From NCBI RefSeq assembly GCF_964340395.1, contig NC_135552.1, positions 28,120,181 to 28,184,180 of the forward strand: a DNA stretch of 64,000 bases, read 5' to 3'. The position numbers were made by a program, and so were the translations under genes. Position 1 is the first letter of the stretch. Every line of letters starts with the position of its first letter. Under the pieces are notes generated by a model. The model saw only the letters and a list, made by a program, of their open reading frames with translations, did not search any database and was not told the origin of the DNA. Source of the stretch: Glandiceps talaboti. Its lineage: Eukaryota > Hemichordata > Enteropneusta > Spengelidae. Shown here piece after piece: positions 53,082-64,000 of this stretch.

Positions 53082-56000
53082 TTCACACCTACATTAATAT
53101 TGAATAAAAAATACTTTATTTTACACAAATGTAAGTTGTTTGTTGTTTCATTGTGTAACATTTTTTTTGTTATGATGTGAAACCAAATCTGTTATACATG
53201 TATGACCAGTTCCCTCCAGTGTTAGACCCTGCAAAATTAGTACTTGTACTGGTACTTCCCAATACAATAATATCAGAAACCAAAAACACTTGATAAAGTG
53301 CCAGTGTGGTGTGTACTTACAGTATTTGTGTTCTATAAAGCATAAGAAACACTGCCAGCACTGTAACAGTACAATACTTGCCATCATGTGTCATCATGCA
53401 AATGAGTATGGACTTTGGGTTCATACTTAGTAATATGAAATTTTCTATTCACATAATTATGCAAAGTCAAACAATTTCTTGGAAGCAAAGCTCAAATTTT
53501 CACTGACATCTAATCAGCATCAAATTTTCATTACTAAATGTATCATGGTGTTGTTTATAATATACATGAATATTATATATGTTTATATCAAAAAGAGTAC
53601 ATTTCTTTTTTAAAAATGTGCAACATGGTTTCATATCTATATTGTATGTGATATTCATGCCCCCATTTGCATAAGATGTGCAGTACCAGTAATATTTTTT
53701 TTTTAGTTTGATGTCCATATTTAGTTTTGTAAATGAAAATGTCCTCAGCATTTTAAAAAAAATTTCCCCAATTACTAGTAGTCTCCCAAGGTCTATGAGT
53801 GTTCATCCAACTATTTCGCAATCAATCAGTCAGTCAGATTATCATATCAAACAAAACAACAGTTTTTTTGTTTTTATTTATTCAAGTAGAAATCAAAAAG
53901 TCTAAACAGTTCTCTCTCCAGTATGTATGCATGCGTGATGATGCAAATAGTCATAGAATAATGTTGATTTACAATCCAGTTTAGCTGGTATACATTCTAT
54001 AGATTCTAAGTATAGATTCTATCTATAACAAACGCATAATGTCAAAGGCTCATAGTGTTCTGAAAGACCTTTCCCATCCACTATATGCAGAATTCTACAA
54101 CCGTCGTATTTCAAGGAGTGGTAGATACCGTGCTCCAGCAGCTAAAACCAATCGTTTTAAATCGTCTTTCGTCCCATCCGCTATCTCAGTTCTTAACGCT
54201 CTTTTTAGTACTGTGCTGTTGTTTTTAGTATGTTGTGTAATATATGTAATGCTATCTTTTGTATTGCTTTTATTTTTGTTTTACCTGCAAGAACTGTCGT
54301 TTTAATTTCCCCTGGTGGGATGAATAAAGTAATTCTGATTCTAATTCTGATTCTGTCTACAACATTATACCTACGGTACCAATTATACTAGTAAGTTCCT
54401 CATACATTCAATAGTGCATTTCCTCATATCCTCACCTTTGGTGATAAACTTTGTTGCTATGTAAAAGTACACATTTGTAATCCTGTTTTACTCAACTTGT
54501 AGTTACATGTACCTATGTATAAACAAATACTTCTCTGTTAGACAAGATTAATTTTACTTCCCTAAGCTGACATACAGTATGGCATGAAAGTGTTTACTGT
54601 AGTGTATAATGTAAATAAAACACAAAGATTTATTTCACCTCATTGTAGCCAGCTGATATATAAACGACAGAATATTAATTATCACATAAATCATAAGCCT
54701 ATAGTGTTTGTAAGTTGTCACAAGGTGATACTATTTATGATGTCAGACATTTGATTCCAACCTAGTCAAAGACCATGTCAGTTTATGACCTTTGCAAAAT
54801 AGGTTTGAAGATTGTACCAAAATACAACCCAATATAACACCAAAGTAAAGCTTTTTTCTGTATGTACCGCAATCATTTATAGCATCAATATCAAGTGTAA
54901 AAATATACTGTTTCATTTGCTAATTGACCACATTAGAAAGGCCACATGCACATATGCTAGCCTTGTAAATAAATCAATTGAAACAGTATACTTTTACACT
55001 TGATATGAATGCTATAAAGGAGCCCAGCACATAGAGGAAGTGTTTTACTTCTGTGTTACTCATTGTAAAGTACTCATATCCTTTATGATGATGTTGATTC
55101 CTACTGATAATTTATGTATCATATAATATTGATCATACAACTGGTTTCAAATTAAATACAACATCATGATATGTACATTATAATAGTAACATATAATGTC
55201 TGCATACTAGTCTGATTAATTTAGGAGGAAAAAACATTTCCCTCCCAGGCTTATCATTTGCATGCTGATAGTGGAGTCATATTATCCACTTTTGAAATAT
55301 AGTCTAGTACTAGCAATACGTCTATCAATATAGAATTGAAATGGAAAAATAGCTTTATATCTTATATCATCACCAATATACTCAAATTAAGTGATATACA
55401 ATATATATATGTTTACTAATCACCATAATTAATATGTATATTATGAAAAAATAAAATCAGCATATTCACATTTGATAACATTTTAATAAAAATATATGCA
55501 GGTTATATTTCATTTGACTTGCAGTACAGTGGGAATTAAATTTCGTGTGTTTGTTATCATCAAATCCCCTTTCATGTAAAATGTATCAAAGAGTTTTAAT
55601 TAAATAGTAATTAGCATAATTAGCATATACAAGGTATATCACATTTCTGTTTTATTATTATGCAACAAGAAAATCAAGGCAATAAATCAGCAATTGCATC
55701 TTGCCTGAAATATCAACCCTAACTTAGACCAGCAATGTTACAAAAGTCACTAATTATATCACTGGGTCACTATATCGCTTTATACCAATGTGTACATATT
55801 GCTCTCGCACACTGTACTGACACCAAGTCAACGTATACATAGGAAGAACACCAATTTTCCCATACACTTTTGTATTATAAGCTGGGATTGAGACAGAACA
55901 GAATATGAACATGTTTTTTTTAAACTTTTAAACAAATTAAACATAAAGACCAAAAGGTATGAACAATGCAAGAAATAACAAACACACTGATACTACACAA

Positions 56001-57259
56001 ATTGTACTTTTACATTCATTTAGAATGAATAAATATAAAGAAAACTACCTAAAATACACAATTGTGAGCAGATAATGACAATTTGTTTCTAAACTATCAA
56101 TAATAGCATATATATATTAAAAGAGGAACTAAAAACAAATCAATCAATGCTGCGGTAAAAGACAAAGGACAGCACTGGTAAACCCATTCAATGAAGAGAT
56201 ATTTATAGACATGCATACAATTCGATGTAATGATCATAAACAGTGACAGGATATATTGATAGAATCAAGGTATAAGTAGTTTTCCATTTCTGTACCTAAT
56301 GATAGACATACTAATCACAAGGGCATTCAAAAAATGTATACTTATTGTACCTTACACGTAATCATTGTCCTAAATACGCATATTAAGTCTGTTTAAATTC
56401 AATAGGAGTGGCTGTACGGTCATACACTGTGACTCAGAAGTAATTCCTCACCTTCAGACCTACCCATAGACATGTTACTTGCTTGGATTTTGAACAAATG
56501 ATATTTCATGAATATTATATTTTCGTTAAATTATGCTAATTTTTTAAGAAAACATCATTTTTCACCATGTTTCCCAATTTAGATTTTTCTAGACTTTTTG
56601 ATATGTTATTCAGCACAAAATTCTGAGCAAGATGTGCTAAAAATGATTTCTGTTGCAATTATGTCCCAGTTCAGCCTACATTTCCACTAGATTGACTGGA
56701 CTAATATTGTTTGCTTTGGGTAACATATTACAATGTGTACACACTTGTATTAATATTTGTCAGTGAAATTATGGCAACGTGAGAAATAAAGGTACAGAGT
56801 CAAACATATACATTATATAATTTGCTTTAATTCAGTCATAAAGATATTTTTTTCTCATTAAAAGTTCATTAATAGTATTGCAAATTATATCACAAAGGCA
56901 ACTATACCATCCATCATCCACAATAACGTTGGCCTTTGGCCACCACATATTCCTCAGTTCTTTATGTGTGCCACCCCCAGAAATAGTGTTTTGGGGTCAA
57001 GCTAGATGGTGAAAATTTTGAAAATAATTTAAGTTCATCATATAGGTATATGTATAGTTCAATGATGACCATTTACTCACCGTAGCTGATGGGATTGTCT
57101 GGCCATACGTAGGTGGTGGTTGGGCATAGGGTGCTCCTGTTGGAGGATACGCAGGGTCACCTCCTTGTGGTGGGTAGCTAGGTCCATAACCTGGTTGTGC
57201 TGGGTAGGGTGCTTGTGGATTATAAGCTGGTTGGTCTGCTTCTTGTGATTTAGAATAAC
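50442..57259 (-). CDS. CD225/dispanin protein B, first exon not found
   Basis: Three exons on the minus strand (57259-57081, 52918-52787, 50621-50442) encode the last 162 residues; introns are GT-AG, phase 0. The first resolved exon opens in phase 1, as in gene A, so a short first exon ending in G is missing. The leader is rich in Pro/Tyr (YNPQAPYPAQPGYGPSYPPQ, then PPPTYG). Helix 1 follows SSPPNYMGLAIF and contains three adjacent Cys (ICCCWPIGICAIL), the CD225 signature. The loop is VGSAFNRGDYAGAKAASDSA and helix 2 ISLACGIASIVISVVFIIIY, ending STSDYN. Unlike gene A and IFITM3 there is no Cys at the start of helix 2 (ARKF instead of AKC). Role inferred from family only. Confidence 0.87.
50758..50994. 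mobile_element. 237-bp MITE with 75-bp inverted repeats and 9-bp TSD
   Basis: The terminal inverted repeats (tagactgtcgacagtcgctc at the left, the inverse at the right) match over about 75 bp with five mismatches. They are flanked by a perfect direct duplication GTCCAATGA (50749-50757 and 50995-51003). A 9-bp duplication with long TIRs points to the Mutator (MULE) superfamily. The core holds three GC-rich units (ctcgggccttcggccctc, first one with a change), each a small hairpin. No coding capacity. It lies in an intron of CD225 gene B. Confidence 0.9.
51069..51095. repeat. (ACA)n microsatellite
   Basis: About nine ACA trinucleotides just beyond the MITE. Confidence 0.9.
51218..51509. repeat. 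24-bp minisatellite, 12 copies
   Basis: A 24-bp unit (agattttatcagatatactaatca) in tandem, some units with catatat for cagatat. It is open on both strands (ILSDILIK-type repeats) because of its length. It is the source of one part of the composite array that follows. Confidence 0.96.
51510..52372. repeat. 76-bp composite minisatellite, about 11 copies
   Basis: Each 76-bp unit is one 24-bp unit of the previous array joined to a 52-bp segment (agatcttctacatgcagcca, then agtaatattcaataacctg). The first units are irregular (51513-51600) and one has a 1-bp insertion near 51993. Together with the 24-bp array it fills more than half of this CD225 B intron. Confidence 0.96.
52373..52786. other. CD225 gene B intron, unique part
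   Basis: No element recognised between the composite array and the helix-1 exon. Confidence 0.5.
52787..52918 (-). CDS. CD225 gene B, middle exon (helix 1)
   Basis: Read on the minus strand: the acceptor is ttttcctctcttag|TAT and the donor is TCTGAG|gtgagt, both phase 0. It encodes 44 residues: YAPGGVNVTTVTQSSPPNYM, then GLAIFVTICCCWPIGICAIL and KASE. PPNY directly before the hydrophobic segment matches the family pattern, and YMGL fits a YxxPhi sorting signal if exposed. Confidence 0.93.
52990..53079. repeat. (CA)n microsatellite
   Basis: About 45 uninterrupted CA dinucleotides in a CD225 B intron. Confidence 0.98.
53080..54026. other. CD225 gene B intron, unique part
   Basis: AT-rich, no exon recognised. 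Frames of 60-83 codons have no features. Confidence 0.45.
54027..54356 (+). mobile_element. 5'-truncated LINE tail, plus strand
   Basis: The frame 54039-54305 begins SKAHSVLKDLSHPLYAEF and continues SGRYRAP and TNRFKSSFVPSAISVLN, the usual extreme C-terminus of CR1/L2/Jockey-type reverse-transcriptase ORFs. It ends with a hydrophobic run and a stop, then gaataaag and a repeated attctg tail (54327-54356). It lies antisense within a CD225 B intron. Only the end of the element is present. Confidence 0.85.
54876..55018. repeat. Long intronic inverted repeat
   Basis: The left arm 54876-54917 (tttatagcatcaatatcaag, then tgtaaaaatatactgtttca) pairs with the right arm 54977-55018 over about 42 positions with three or four mismatches, around a spacer of about 59 nt. 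Transcribed as part of the CD225 B pre-mRNA it would form a long stem. It may be a MITE without detectable target-site duplication. Confidence 0.85.
55019..57080. other. CD225 gene B intron, AT-rich part
   Basis: Very AT-rich, no exon or named element recognised. Confidence 0.45.
57081..57259 (-). CDS. CD225 gene B, proline-rich exon
   Basis: Read on the minus strand: the acceptor is actttcctacag|GT and the donor is GCTACG|gtgagt. It completes a Gly codon and then encodes YSKSQEADQPAYNPQ, APYPAQPGYGPSYPPQGGDP and PPPTYGQTIPSAT. PPTY is a PPxY-type WW-domain ligand pattern. It is the counterpart of exon 2 of gene A, with the same 5' phase. Confidence 0.9.
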
Positions 57260-59339
57260 CTGTAGGAAAGTATTTATTTAAAACAATCACTATATGTATA
57301 GATATTATTCCCAAATATTTTGTCTTTGTTCAGCCAAGGAAAATATGAGTGAGCTAAGGGGATTGGCACTACCTACAAGCCGTTAGACTATTTGTAGTAG
57401 AAGTCAAATCAAACTGTAATATGGCATTTTTGTAAAAGTGTACCACATCACAACATTGCACAACTAATTTCAACACCTAAAATAATTATAGTTTATGAAT
57501 AAAATGACATTCATATGCATGTCATTCATGTGTGTATCAGTAAAAGTTATAATAACTTATCCTTTCAGGTATCACTGACAGTTACAAACAGTGCACTCTA
57601 CTACAGCTCTATAACTTATTAAAAGACAAACATATTGTATGTCACTGAGATTAACCTCAGCCCCGATTACCCGACTACCTTTGCAGTTACATTGTTTATA
57701 TGCATTTGTATAGATACATGTGAAGTTGCAAAGAGGGATGGGTAATTAATTTTCGGTATGAGGTATATTACGACCAGTTTCGAAAAGTTTGTGACCTGTC
57801 AATGTTGTATACATAGGGCGTATGCGGACTCCAAATTGTTGCGCCCGAAAAAGCGCACAGACTTTAGAAATAGTGGCCAATCGGATTTTTTAGCGCAAAT
57901 TGTGCAATGGCGCGGCCTAGATCGAACACTGTATGTGAGTCATATATTAATTAAAACATTGGTTTTCATACAAGTTTTCACATAATGAGGGATATAGGAC
58001 CATCAAATATTGGTGAGTCACAAGATGTACGTCAGTGGTGTATCAGTTGCATGGAGGGCACAATGATACCTATGCAATATGACATTTGGGTTTTTAATAT
58101 GTTGAATAAAACACAGTTCATATGCTATGAAAAAACTCGGTCTTGCAAGTTGCAAAGGGCATCTTTAATAGTTTGAAAAGAAAGGGACTCACAAAAACAT
58201 GAAATTCTTGTTATTGCTCTATTTTCTTCTTCTCCTCACCTTTGACCTTGTGAATGTATTTAAGTGTAATGTGTAAAAGTCATGTATTGAAAGGACAGTG
58301 GTCTAGTTACATGTAATATACACTATCTGGCAAAAAACCTTTCTGATAAGTTTCACTACACTTCCTGGTATACATGTACATGTAATTGCTTCTTGAATAC
58401 AAGTTTTTATATTGCCAACATTGTCTCTAACTAAAGTGGTCTGAGCTAAAGGTGAGTAGTGGAGGTGTAAATCATAACGACACCTGACACATTGGGTTAG
58501 ATCTATAGATTAGATTCTGATTATTCACTAGTACTAATGGGTCTCAAATGAGAGGAAGGAGTATAATTATACGTCAAAAGTTTAATTATATAACAAACAA
58601 ATGCAGGGTGTGATTGATGAATACCATGAATCAGTAGGTGAAATTTCAGGAAGTAATTTTCTTTTTCATCTCAGATATTAAAGACCAAGTAAAAAATAGT
58701 GTGTTTCCAAACTTTAGTTTAACCCACCGACCCCAAAAAGGTAAAATTGTGACAATTTACTTCTATTTCCCTGTAGATTTTCTTGCTAAAGTATCCTTAG
58801 TTACTTTTTAAAAAAAATCACATTTCAGAGAGAAACGATGTCTTTTCAGCCGATAACAGCACAGTCTACATATTGTGTTTGTCTACTTCTGAATCACATA
58901 AAATTGTCTTCATTTACTTCTTTTACACCTCATCATCTGTTACAGAATTGTGGCCAACCTACCCTATTTTCTGAAGTCAGGTTATTAGAAACAAACTTTT
59001 AAAACAAATGTTTGCCTAATAGAATTTGAAAAAGGATATATCAGTTGAAGATGACCTACATATGAAGAAGCATATACGTACATATGTTTACTTATTTCAT
59101 GGTAGTAATATGATGAACTAAACTGCATGCACCTGATCTCCAAACAATGCAAAATATTTTAATTTGCACCATCACAGGCTTGAGGTCATGACCCTTTCAC
59201 CCTTCTTAGGGGTCAAGGCATCATTCTGAGATGAAGATGGTCATCAGAGGCATGGAATCCCTAGGGGAGGGGGTACCACTGGCAAGGTCTGGTAGGGGTG
59301 TGTGGCCAATGCTGTCAACCCCAGACCCCATTTTCGACC
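57260..59339. other. Upstream flank or first intron of CD225 gene B
   Basis: The missing first exon may lie here or further right. A CpG-richer patch at about 57800-57920, with gattggcc on the minus strand, could be a promoter, but no ATG with a phase-1 donor of good strength follows it. Plus frames of 63-75 codons are unremarkable. Confidence 0.35.
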
Positions 59340-59930
59340 AATGTTCGAAATTAGAATCATATGATATATTTACCACATTGAGTGAGAGATATTGGAATCA
59401 TGTGATATATTTACCACATTGAGTGAGAGATATTGGAATCATGTGATATACTTACCACATTGAGTGAGAGATATTGGAATCACGTGATACATTTACCACA
59501 TTGAGTGAGAGAGATATTAGAATCATGTGATATATTTACCGGACTGAGTGAGAAAGATATTGAAATCATATGATATAATATATTTACCACATTGAGTGAG
59601 AGAGATACTGGAATCATACAATATATTTACCACATTGAGTGAGAGAGATATTGGAATCATATATTTACCACTTTGAGTGAGAGATATTGGAATCATGTGA
59701 TATATTTACCACATTGAGTGAGAGATATTGGAATCATGTGATATACTAGTATTTACCACACTGAGTGAGAGATATTGGAATCATGTGACATATTTACCAC
59801 ATTGAGTGAGAGATATTGGAATCATACGATATATTTACCACACTGAGTGAGAGATGTTGGAATCATACGACATATTTACCACATTGAGTGAGAGATATTG
59901 GAATCATAAAATTATGATATATTTACGTCA
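59340..59930. repeat. 41-bp satellite array, first block
   Basis: About 14 units of a 41-bp repeat (attggaatcatgtgatatat, then ttaccacattgagtgagag). Lengths vary by a few bases. The part from 59591 is the start of a larger tandem duplication. Confidence 0.95.
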
Positions 59931-61180
59931 CTGTTGATGAGGAAAATGCTTTTTCATGAGAACCCTACACACTAATGAATGCTACTATTGGAACACAAAA
60001 GCAAACAGTAAAAAAAAAGTTGTGGTCATTCTTGTAAAAAGTTGTATAACACTTTTATTTGTGTTATACGTCATACTACGCCCTGTACAATATTTTCCAT
60101 GAAGTATGGTTGGACTTTCCATTATACTCAAGGTGTGTTCTGACGTCACTTCCTAGTACTTCAAACAAACAAACGTCAGTGGTATGGTAGGAAATTTCCT
60201 TTCATGTGCACTACAAAGTGCAATGATTTTTGTTATACACAAAACCAAATACACTGACATACACATGAAATGTTACATGCTACATATGTACACTGCATCT
60301 CACTGTCACATTGAGTGAGAGAGATACTGGAATCATACAATATATTTACCACATTGAGTGAGAGAGATATTGGAATCATATATTTACCACTTTGAGTGAG
60401 AGATATTGGAATCATGTGATATATTTACCACATTGAGTGAGAGATATTGGAATCATGTGATATATTTACCACATTGAGTGAGAGATATTGGAATCATGTG
60501 ATATATTTACCACATTGAGTGAGAGATATTGGAATCATGTGATATATTTACCACATTGAGTGAGAGATATTGGAATTATGTGATATATTTACCACACTGA
60601 GTGAGAGATATTGGAATCATACAACATATTTACCACATTGAGTGAGAGATATTGGAATCATATGATATATTTACCACATTGAGTGAGAGATATTGGAATC
60701 ATGTGATATATTTACCACATTGAGTGAGAGATGTTGGAATCATACAACATATTTACCACATTGAGTGAGAGATATTGGAATCATATGATATATTTACGTC
60801 ACTGTTGATGAGGAAAATGGTTTTTGATGAGAACCCTACACATTAATGAATGCTACTATTGGAACACAAAAGCAAACAGTAAAAAAAAAGTTGTGGTCAT
60901 TCTTGTAAAAAGTTGTAAAACACTTTTATTTGTGTTATACGTCATACTACGCCCTGTACAATATTTTCCATGAAGTATGGTTGGACTTTCCATTATACTC
61001 AAGGTGTGTTCTGACGTCACTTCCTAGTACTTCAAACAAACAAACGTCAGTGGTATGGTAGGAAATTTCCTTTCATGTGCACTACAAAGTGCAATGATTT
61101 TTGTTATACACAAAACCAAATACACTGACATACACATGAAATGTTACATGCTACATATGTACACTGCATCTCACTGTCAC
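59591..61180. repeat. Tandem duplication (719 bp and 871 bp copies)
   Basis: Copy 1 (59591-60309) and copy 2 (60310-61180) each consist of a 41-bp array followed by about 380 bp of the same unique sequence (from gtcactgttgatgaggaaaa to ctgcatctcactgtcac). The unique parts differ at only about four or five sites. The size difference is due to extra 41-bp units in copy 2. Confidence 0.93.
60310..60800. repeat. 41-bp satellite array, second block
   Basis: About 12 units of the same 41-bp repeat, contained in copy 2 of the duplication. Confidence 0.95.
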
Positions 61181-62591
61181 AGTGTGAACACAAATCAACA
61201 GTTCTTTTTTTAAATCTTCCTTGGTGTATCTGACAGTGATGTTGATTTGTATAATTCACAATGAGATTATTTTTAAATCATAATCTAGCCTCTGCTCCCA
61301 TTCTTTGAATCAAAGCCATAATGTATCTGTAGCATATTTCTAGTAGTAACAGTCTGCTAAGTAATGAAAATTAGACGATCAGAAAGCCATAGCTGGGGAA
61401 CACTAGCATTTAGTATCATTTTTAACCCTAAACAAATAAAAAGTAAAATCACAGCTGACCAGGTCACCTGTAGAATTGTTTAACCCTCTTCAAATAAAGT
61501 ATGATAAATGAAAATAAAATGACAGCTAAAACCTTTGTGATTTATTACTTGTCACAAGTTGTGAGTGTTTAGATTTAGGAGTGGTTGCCAGTTGTAACAG
61601 TTTAGCTGAGTCAGACACGGACTACCTAGGTTGTTAATTCCTCACCACTCTGTTACTGTGTTAGGGCAACCTTACTTAATTCTGTTTCTCATGACCAGTG
61701 TGCCCCCCAGAAGCTACTTTGACGTGCCACTGACACATGTAATCTTAGTTGTGTTCCCCTATCTTTTACTATATGTAGTAACTCAAGAAATGCCAGTGTT
61801 TATCACTTTGACTCACAACAACATGACCCTACTGGCCCTATAGTTTTTCCATGTGATAAAACAATTTTTTAAAAAATTGACATCCTCTACAACAGGATTA
61901 GAAAAATCATGTCACAAGTATGTATATTTATCATTTTAACACCACTGAAATTCAGGAAATTTCATTCTGGCTTTGTCATGCTGACTGTCAAAGTATAATT
62001 ATGATTTGAAAGTATTAGTTATGTACTTGTTTGTTTACTTTTATATTACTTTTTTAAAATTAAAACTTACCGATCGACACATAATTTTTAATGTTGTTAC
62101 AATGAAAAACATAGAATTAGGTACACACATCCTTACCGGTAATACTGATGAACAGGTAAAGATAATTGCAATAAAAGGTATATATTAAATATATATAAAT
62201 TAAATGTATAATATTCAGAGACCTATAAATTAAATTCCTCTTTCTACCATGGGGTATTTGTTTGTATACAAATAATTACCAGTTGAACAAAACAAGATTT
62301 TACAGTATTCATACTCAAGCTGCAATGTCATAGTATATCACTTTAGCAAAAGCTAGCATTTTAACAATTAGTCACTCTCAGTTTGGAAAGTTCCTTATTA
62401 CACATGTATGATGTATCTTTTAACCTCTACACCAATCTGTAAGCAGAAATTTGTTTGTATGGGCGCCAGTTCAGATGTAGAAGAGGCGATCAGAATAAAA
62501 GCGTAAACATGTACCACGAAGGTCAATTCAGGCAAAATAACGAAGGTAAAATAGCAATGAACGATTAGCCGACATCTACATCGGATTTTAA
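61181..62591. other. Gene-free stretch
   Basis: No gene recognised. The segment 62455-62601 ends in the 18-mer shared with 43539-43556 and may be part of a dispersed repeat. Confidence 0.4.
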
Positions 62592-62654
62592 TCAGATTGC
62601 TTCTACACCTAACTGGAACCCTCCCATTAAGGACATCATATGATGTGTACATAA

Positions 62655-62885
62655 CATACCAAGTGCCTCAATTTCAATAGTTACTACATCAATGGTAGGT
62701 GACATACAAAAAATGTGTATTCCTAAGTCTGACAACACTTGTTTGACTTCAAATAATTCTTTCACATCAATCAACGTTAAATGTCTACTCTGGCTGTCAT
62801 CTATAGCTATTATTAATCTAAGAATCAATAATTCCTCACTTGACATTGAAATACATGCCTGCAGCACTACAATATCATTATTCAC
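62655..62885 (-). other. Candidate orphan exon, minus strand
   Basis: An open minus frame reads CISMSSEELLILRLIIAI, DDSQSRHLTLIDVKELFEV and KQVLSDLGIHIFCMSPTIDV, with mixed, protein-like composition and a usable donor (GCACTTG|gtatgt at about 62659). The plus strand is also open here, which weakens the case, and no clear polypyrimidine acceptor precedes it. I do not recognise a family. It could be an upstream exon of a gene outside the window. Confidence 0.25.
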
Positions 62886-63265
62886 ATATCTTTTAGAATT
62901 TATAACGAATATTCAAAACTTTCAATTTTGTGACATTACACAAGTTTTGTTATCTTTGCAAGCTGGAAAATAAATTCAATGTATTTAAAAGTTTTCGATT
63001 TTAATTAAATATGGTCAAATTGATGTGAAGAACAACAAATTAGTGATTTAAGAATGAAAAATTAGCCTTGAGACATTTAGCAATCTGACCACCACCCCCA
63101 ATTAGAGTGACATGTGTGTTTATTTATTCATACAGTACTTCCTCATATTACCTACAGCCTTGAGGTTTGGGTAATACTTATGCGTCACACTTGCACTGTG
63201 TTTTAACTACACAAAAAGTGATTGTTCAAACGATAGATTAAATCTTCCATGGACCATTCAGCCCC
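62886..63265. other. Gene-free stretch
   Basis: AT-rich; no gene or element recognised. Confidence 0.45.
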
Positions 63266-63269
63266 TTTG

Positions 63270-63790
63270 TTTTTTAAATTGCATATTCTAGATGTTTTCA
63301 AACTTCATAAATATTTAGTAGGCTCTTTTATTTATGGTTTGATCCACCAACAATCACTGCATTCTTTGTACGATTATTTCAGCATTCCTAAGTCACGACT
63401 ATGATACTCCCTCCATTCTGCTTTATATCAAAATCTATATCCATGTCATGCCAGGTCAAACCCAGGTCAATTTTCTATTTCTTTTTAGGGCGCAAAATAT
63501 TGGAATGACATCCCTCCCTGTCAACATAAAATTTATTTAATTCTTTATATTGTTTCAAACAAACCTTCAAACAACATCTATTGACGCAGTATAACTGATC
63601 AACTGTATATTTGTAATTTTAATCATGTGTTCATAATACATTATATATTTTGAGTCATGTTGAGTACCTTGCTGTGAATTTCTGTATATGTGAGGTGACA
63701 GGTCCAAACTAGCTGTAAGCTAGCTATTTCCTGACTCCCAATTTACCCAGTTATATTTATTTGGAGTAAATAAAACTGATTACTGTAAAT
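63270..63790 (+). mobile_element. LINE 3' fragment, plus strand
   Basis: Plus-strand frames read KLHILDVFKLHKYLVG, SLHSLYDYF and, after frame changes, GAKYWNDIPP. This order (short helix, LP/F-rich block, G-x-x-WN-x-IP) is the C-terminal end of CR1/L2/Jockey-type LINE ORFs. The 3' region ends near aataaaactgattactg (63767-63784). It differs in sequence from the fragments at 44560 and 54027, so at least three LINE lineages are present. Confidence 0.65.
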
Positions 63791-64000
63791 GTTCAGCTCA
63801 GATGTCATAACCAAAGTGTGGAAAATAAAACGTTATCCACCTGACTAATAATAACTAAGATTATAACACCTTGACATATAAATTGTACCTACTGATAGTA
63901 CATGTACTGACAATACGACAAAAACACTTATCCACATGCATGATGGCCTTCATAGAATAATAGGTACCACTCATGTGATTTCTTCACAACAAATAACAAT
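63791..64000. other. Window end, nothing recognised
   Basis: A minus-strand ATGAGTG|gtacct near 63966-63972 has the right phase to serve as the missing first exon of CD225 gene B, but its donor and start context are weak. Confidence 0.3.

Noticed and set aside
57985-58012. Plus-strand ATG exon-like MRDIGPSNI ending in G|gtgagt
   Set aside because: The splice motif is good, but it is on the strand opposite to CD225 gene B and no plus-strand acceptor exon follows in the window.

Overview
The window looks like nuclear DNA of an animal, most likely a marine invertebrate. It is AT-rich and has spliced genes with long introns, GT-AG splice sites, relics of non-LTR retrotransposons (LINEs), a short inverted-repeat DNA transposon, and very many microsatellites and minisatellites, especially (ATGT)n. 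I cannot fix the phylum from sequence alone. No bacterial, organellar or viral gene was seen, and no tRNA, rRNA or CRISPR array.

Three host genes can be built exon by exon. (1) Plus strand, 11620-27929: a six-exon gene for a 297-residue START-domain lipid-transfer protein of the PCTP/STARD10 type, with a 13.2-kb first intron full of repeats. (2) Plus strand, 35482-42085: a four-exon gene for a 162-residue CD225/dispanin (IFITM/PRRT-like) two-helix membrane protein, with a possible alternative first exon at 33966. (3) Minus strand, 57259-50442: a second CD225/dispanin gene, three exons resolved and the first not found. Genes 2 and 3 lie tail to tail and share intron phases, so they are an inverted paralogous pair. 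No functional link between the START gene and the CD225 pair can be read from the sequence.

Layout: 1-11.5 kb is gene-free, with a 337-bp palindromic foldback element (3801-4137) and a 27-bp minisatellite. 11.6-28 kb is the START gene; its first intron holds a 1.8-kb 30-bp array and its last intron a 69-bp array. 28-33.9 kb is 3' flank plus a 33-bp array open in long frames on both strands. 33.9-42.1 kb is the first CD225 gene. 42.1-50.4 kb is the gap between the two gene ends, holding LINE fragments and 115-bp and 51-bp arrays. 50.4-57.3 kb is the second CD225 gene; one intron holds a MITE with a 9-bp target-site duplication and a 24/76-bp composite array, and another holds a long hairpin and a LINE tail. 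57.3-64 kb is mostly repeats: 41-bp arrays, a recent tandem duplication and a LINE fragment.

Most long open frames in the window are low-complexity translations of tandem repeats and are not annotated as proteins. The best candidates for a second look are the inverted CD225 pair with its alternative first exon, the three large inverted-repeat structures, and the composite minisatellite in the CD225 intron.
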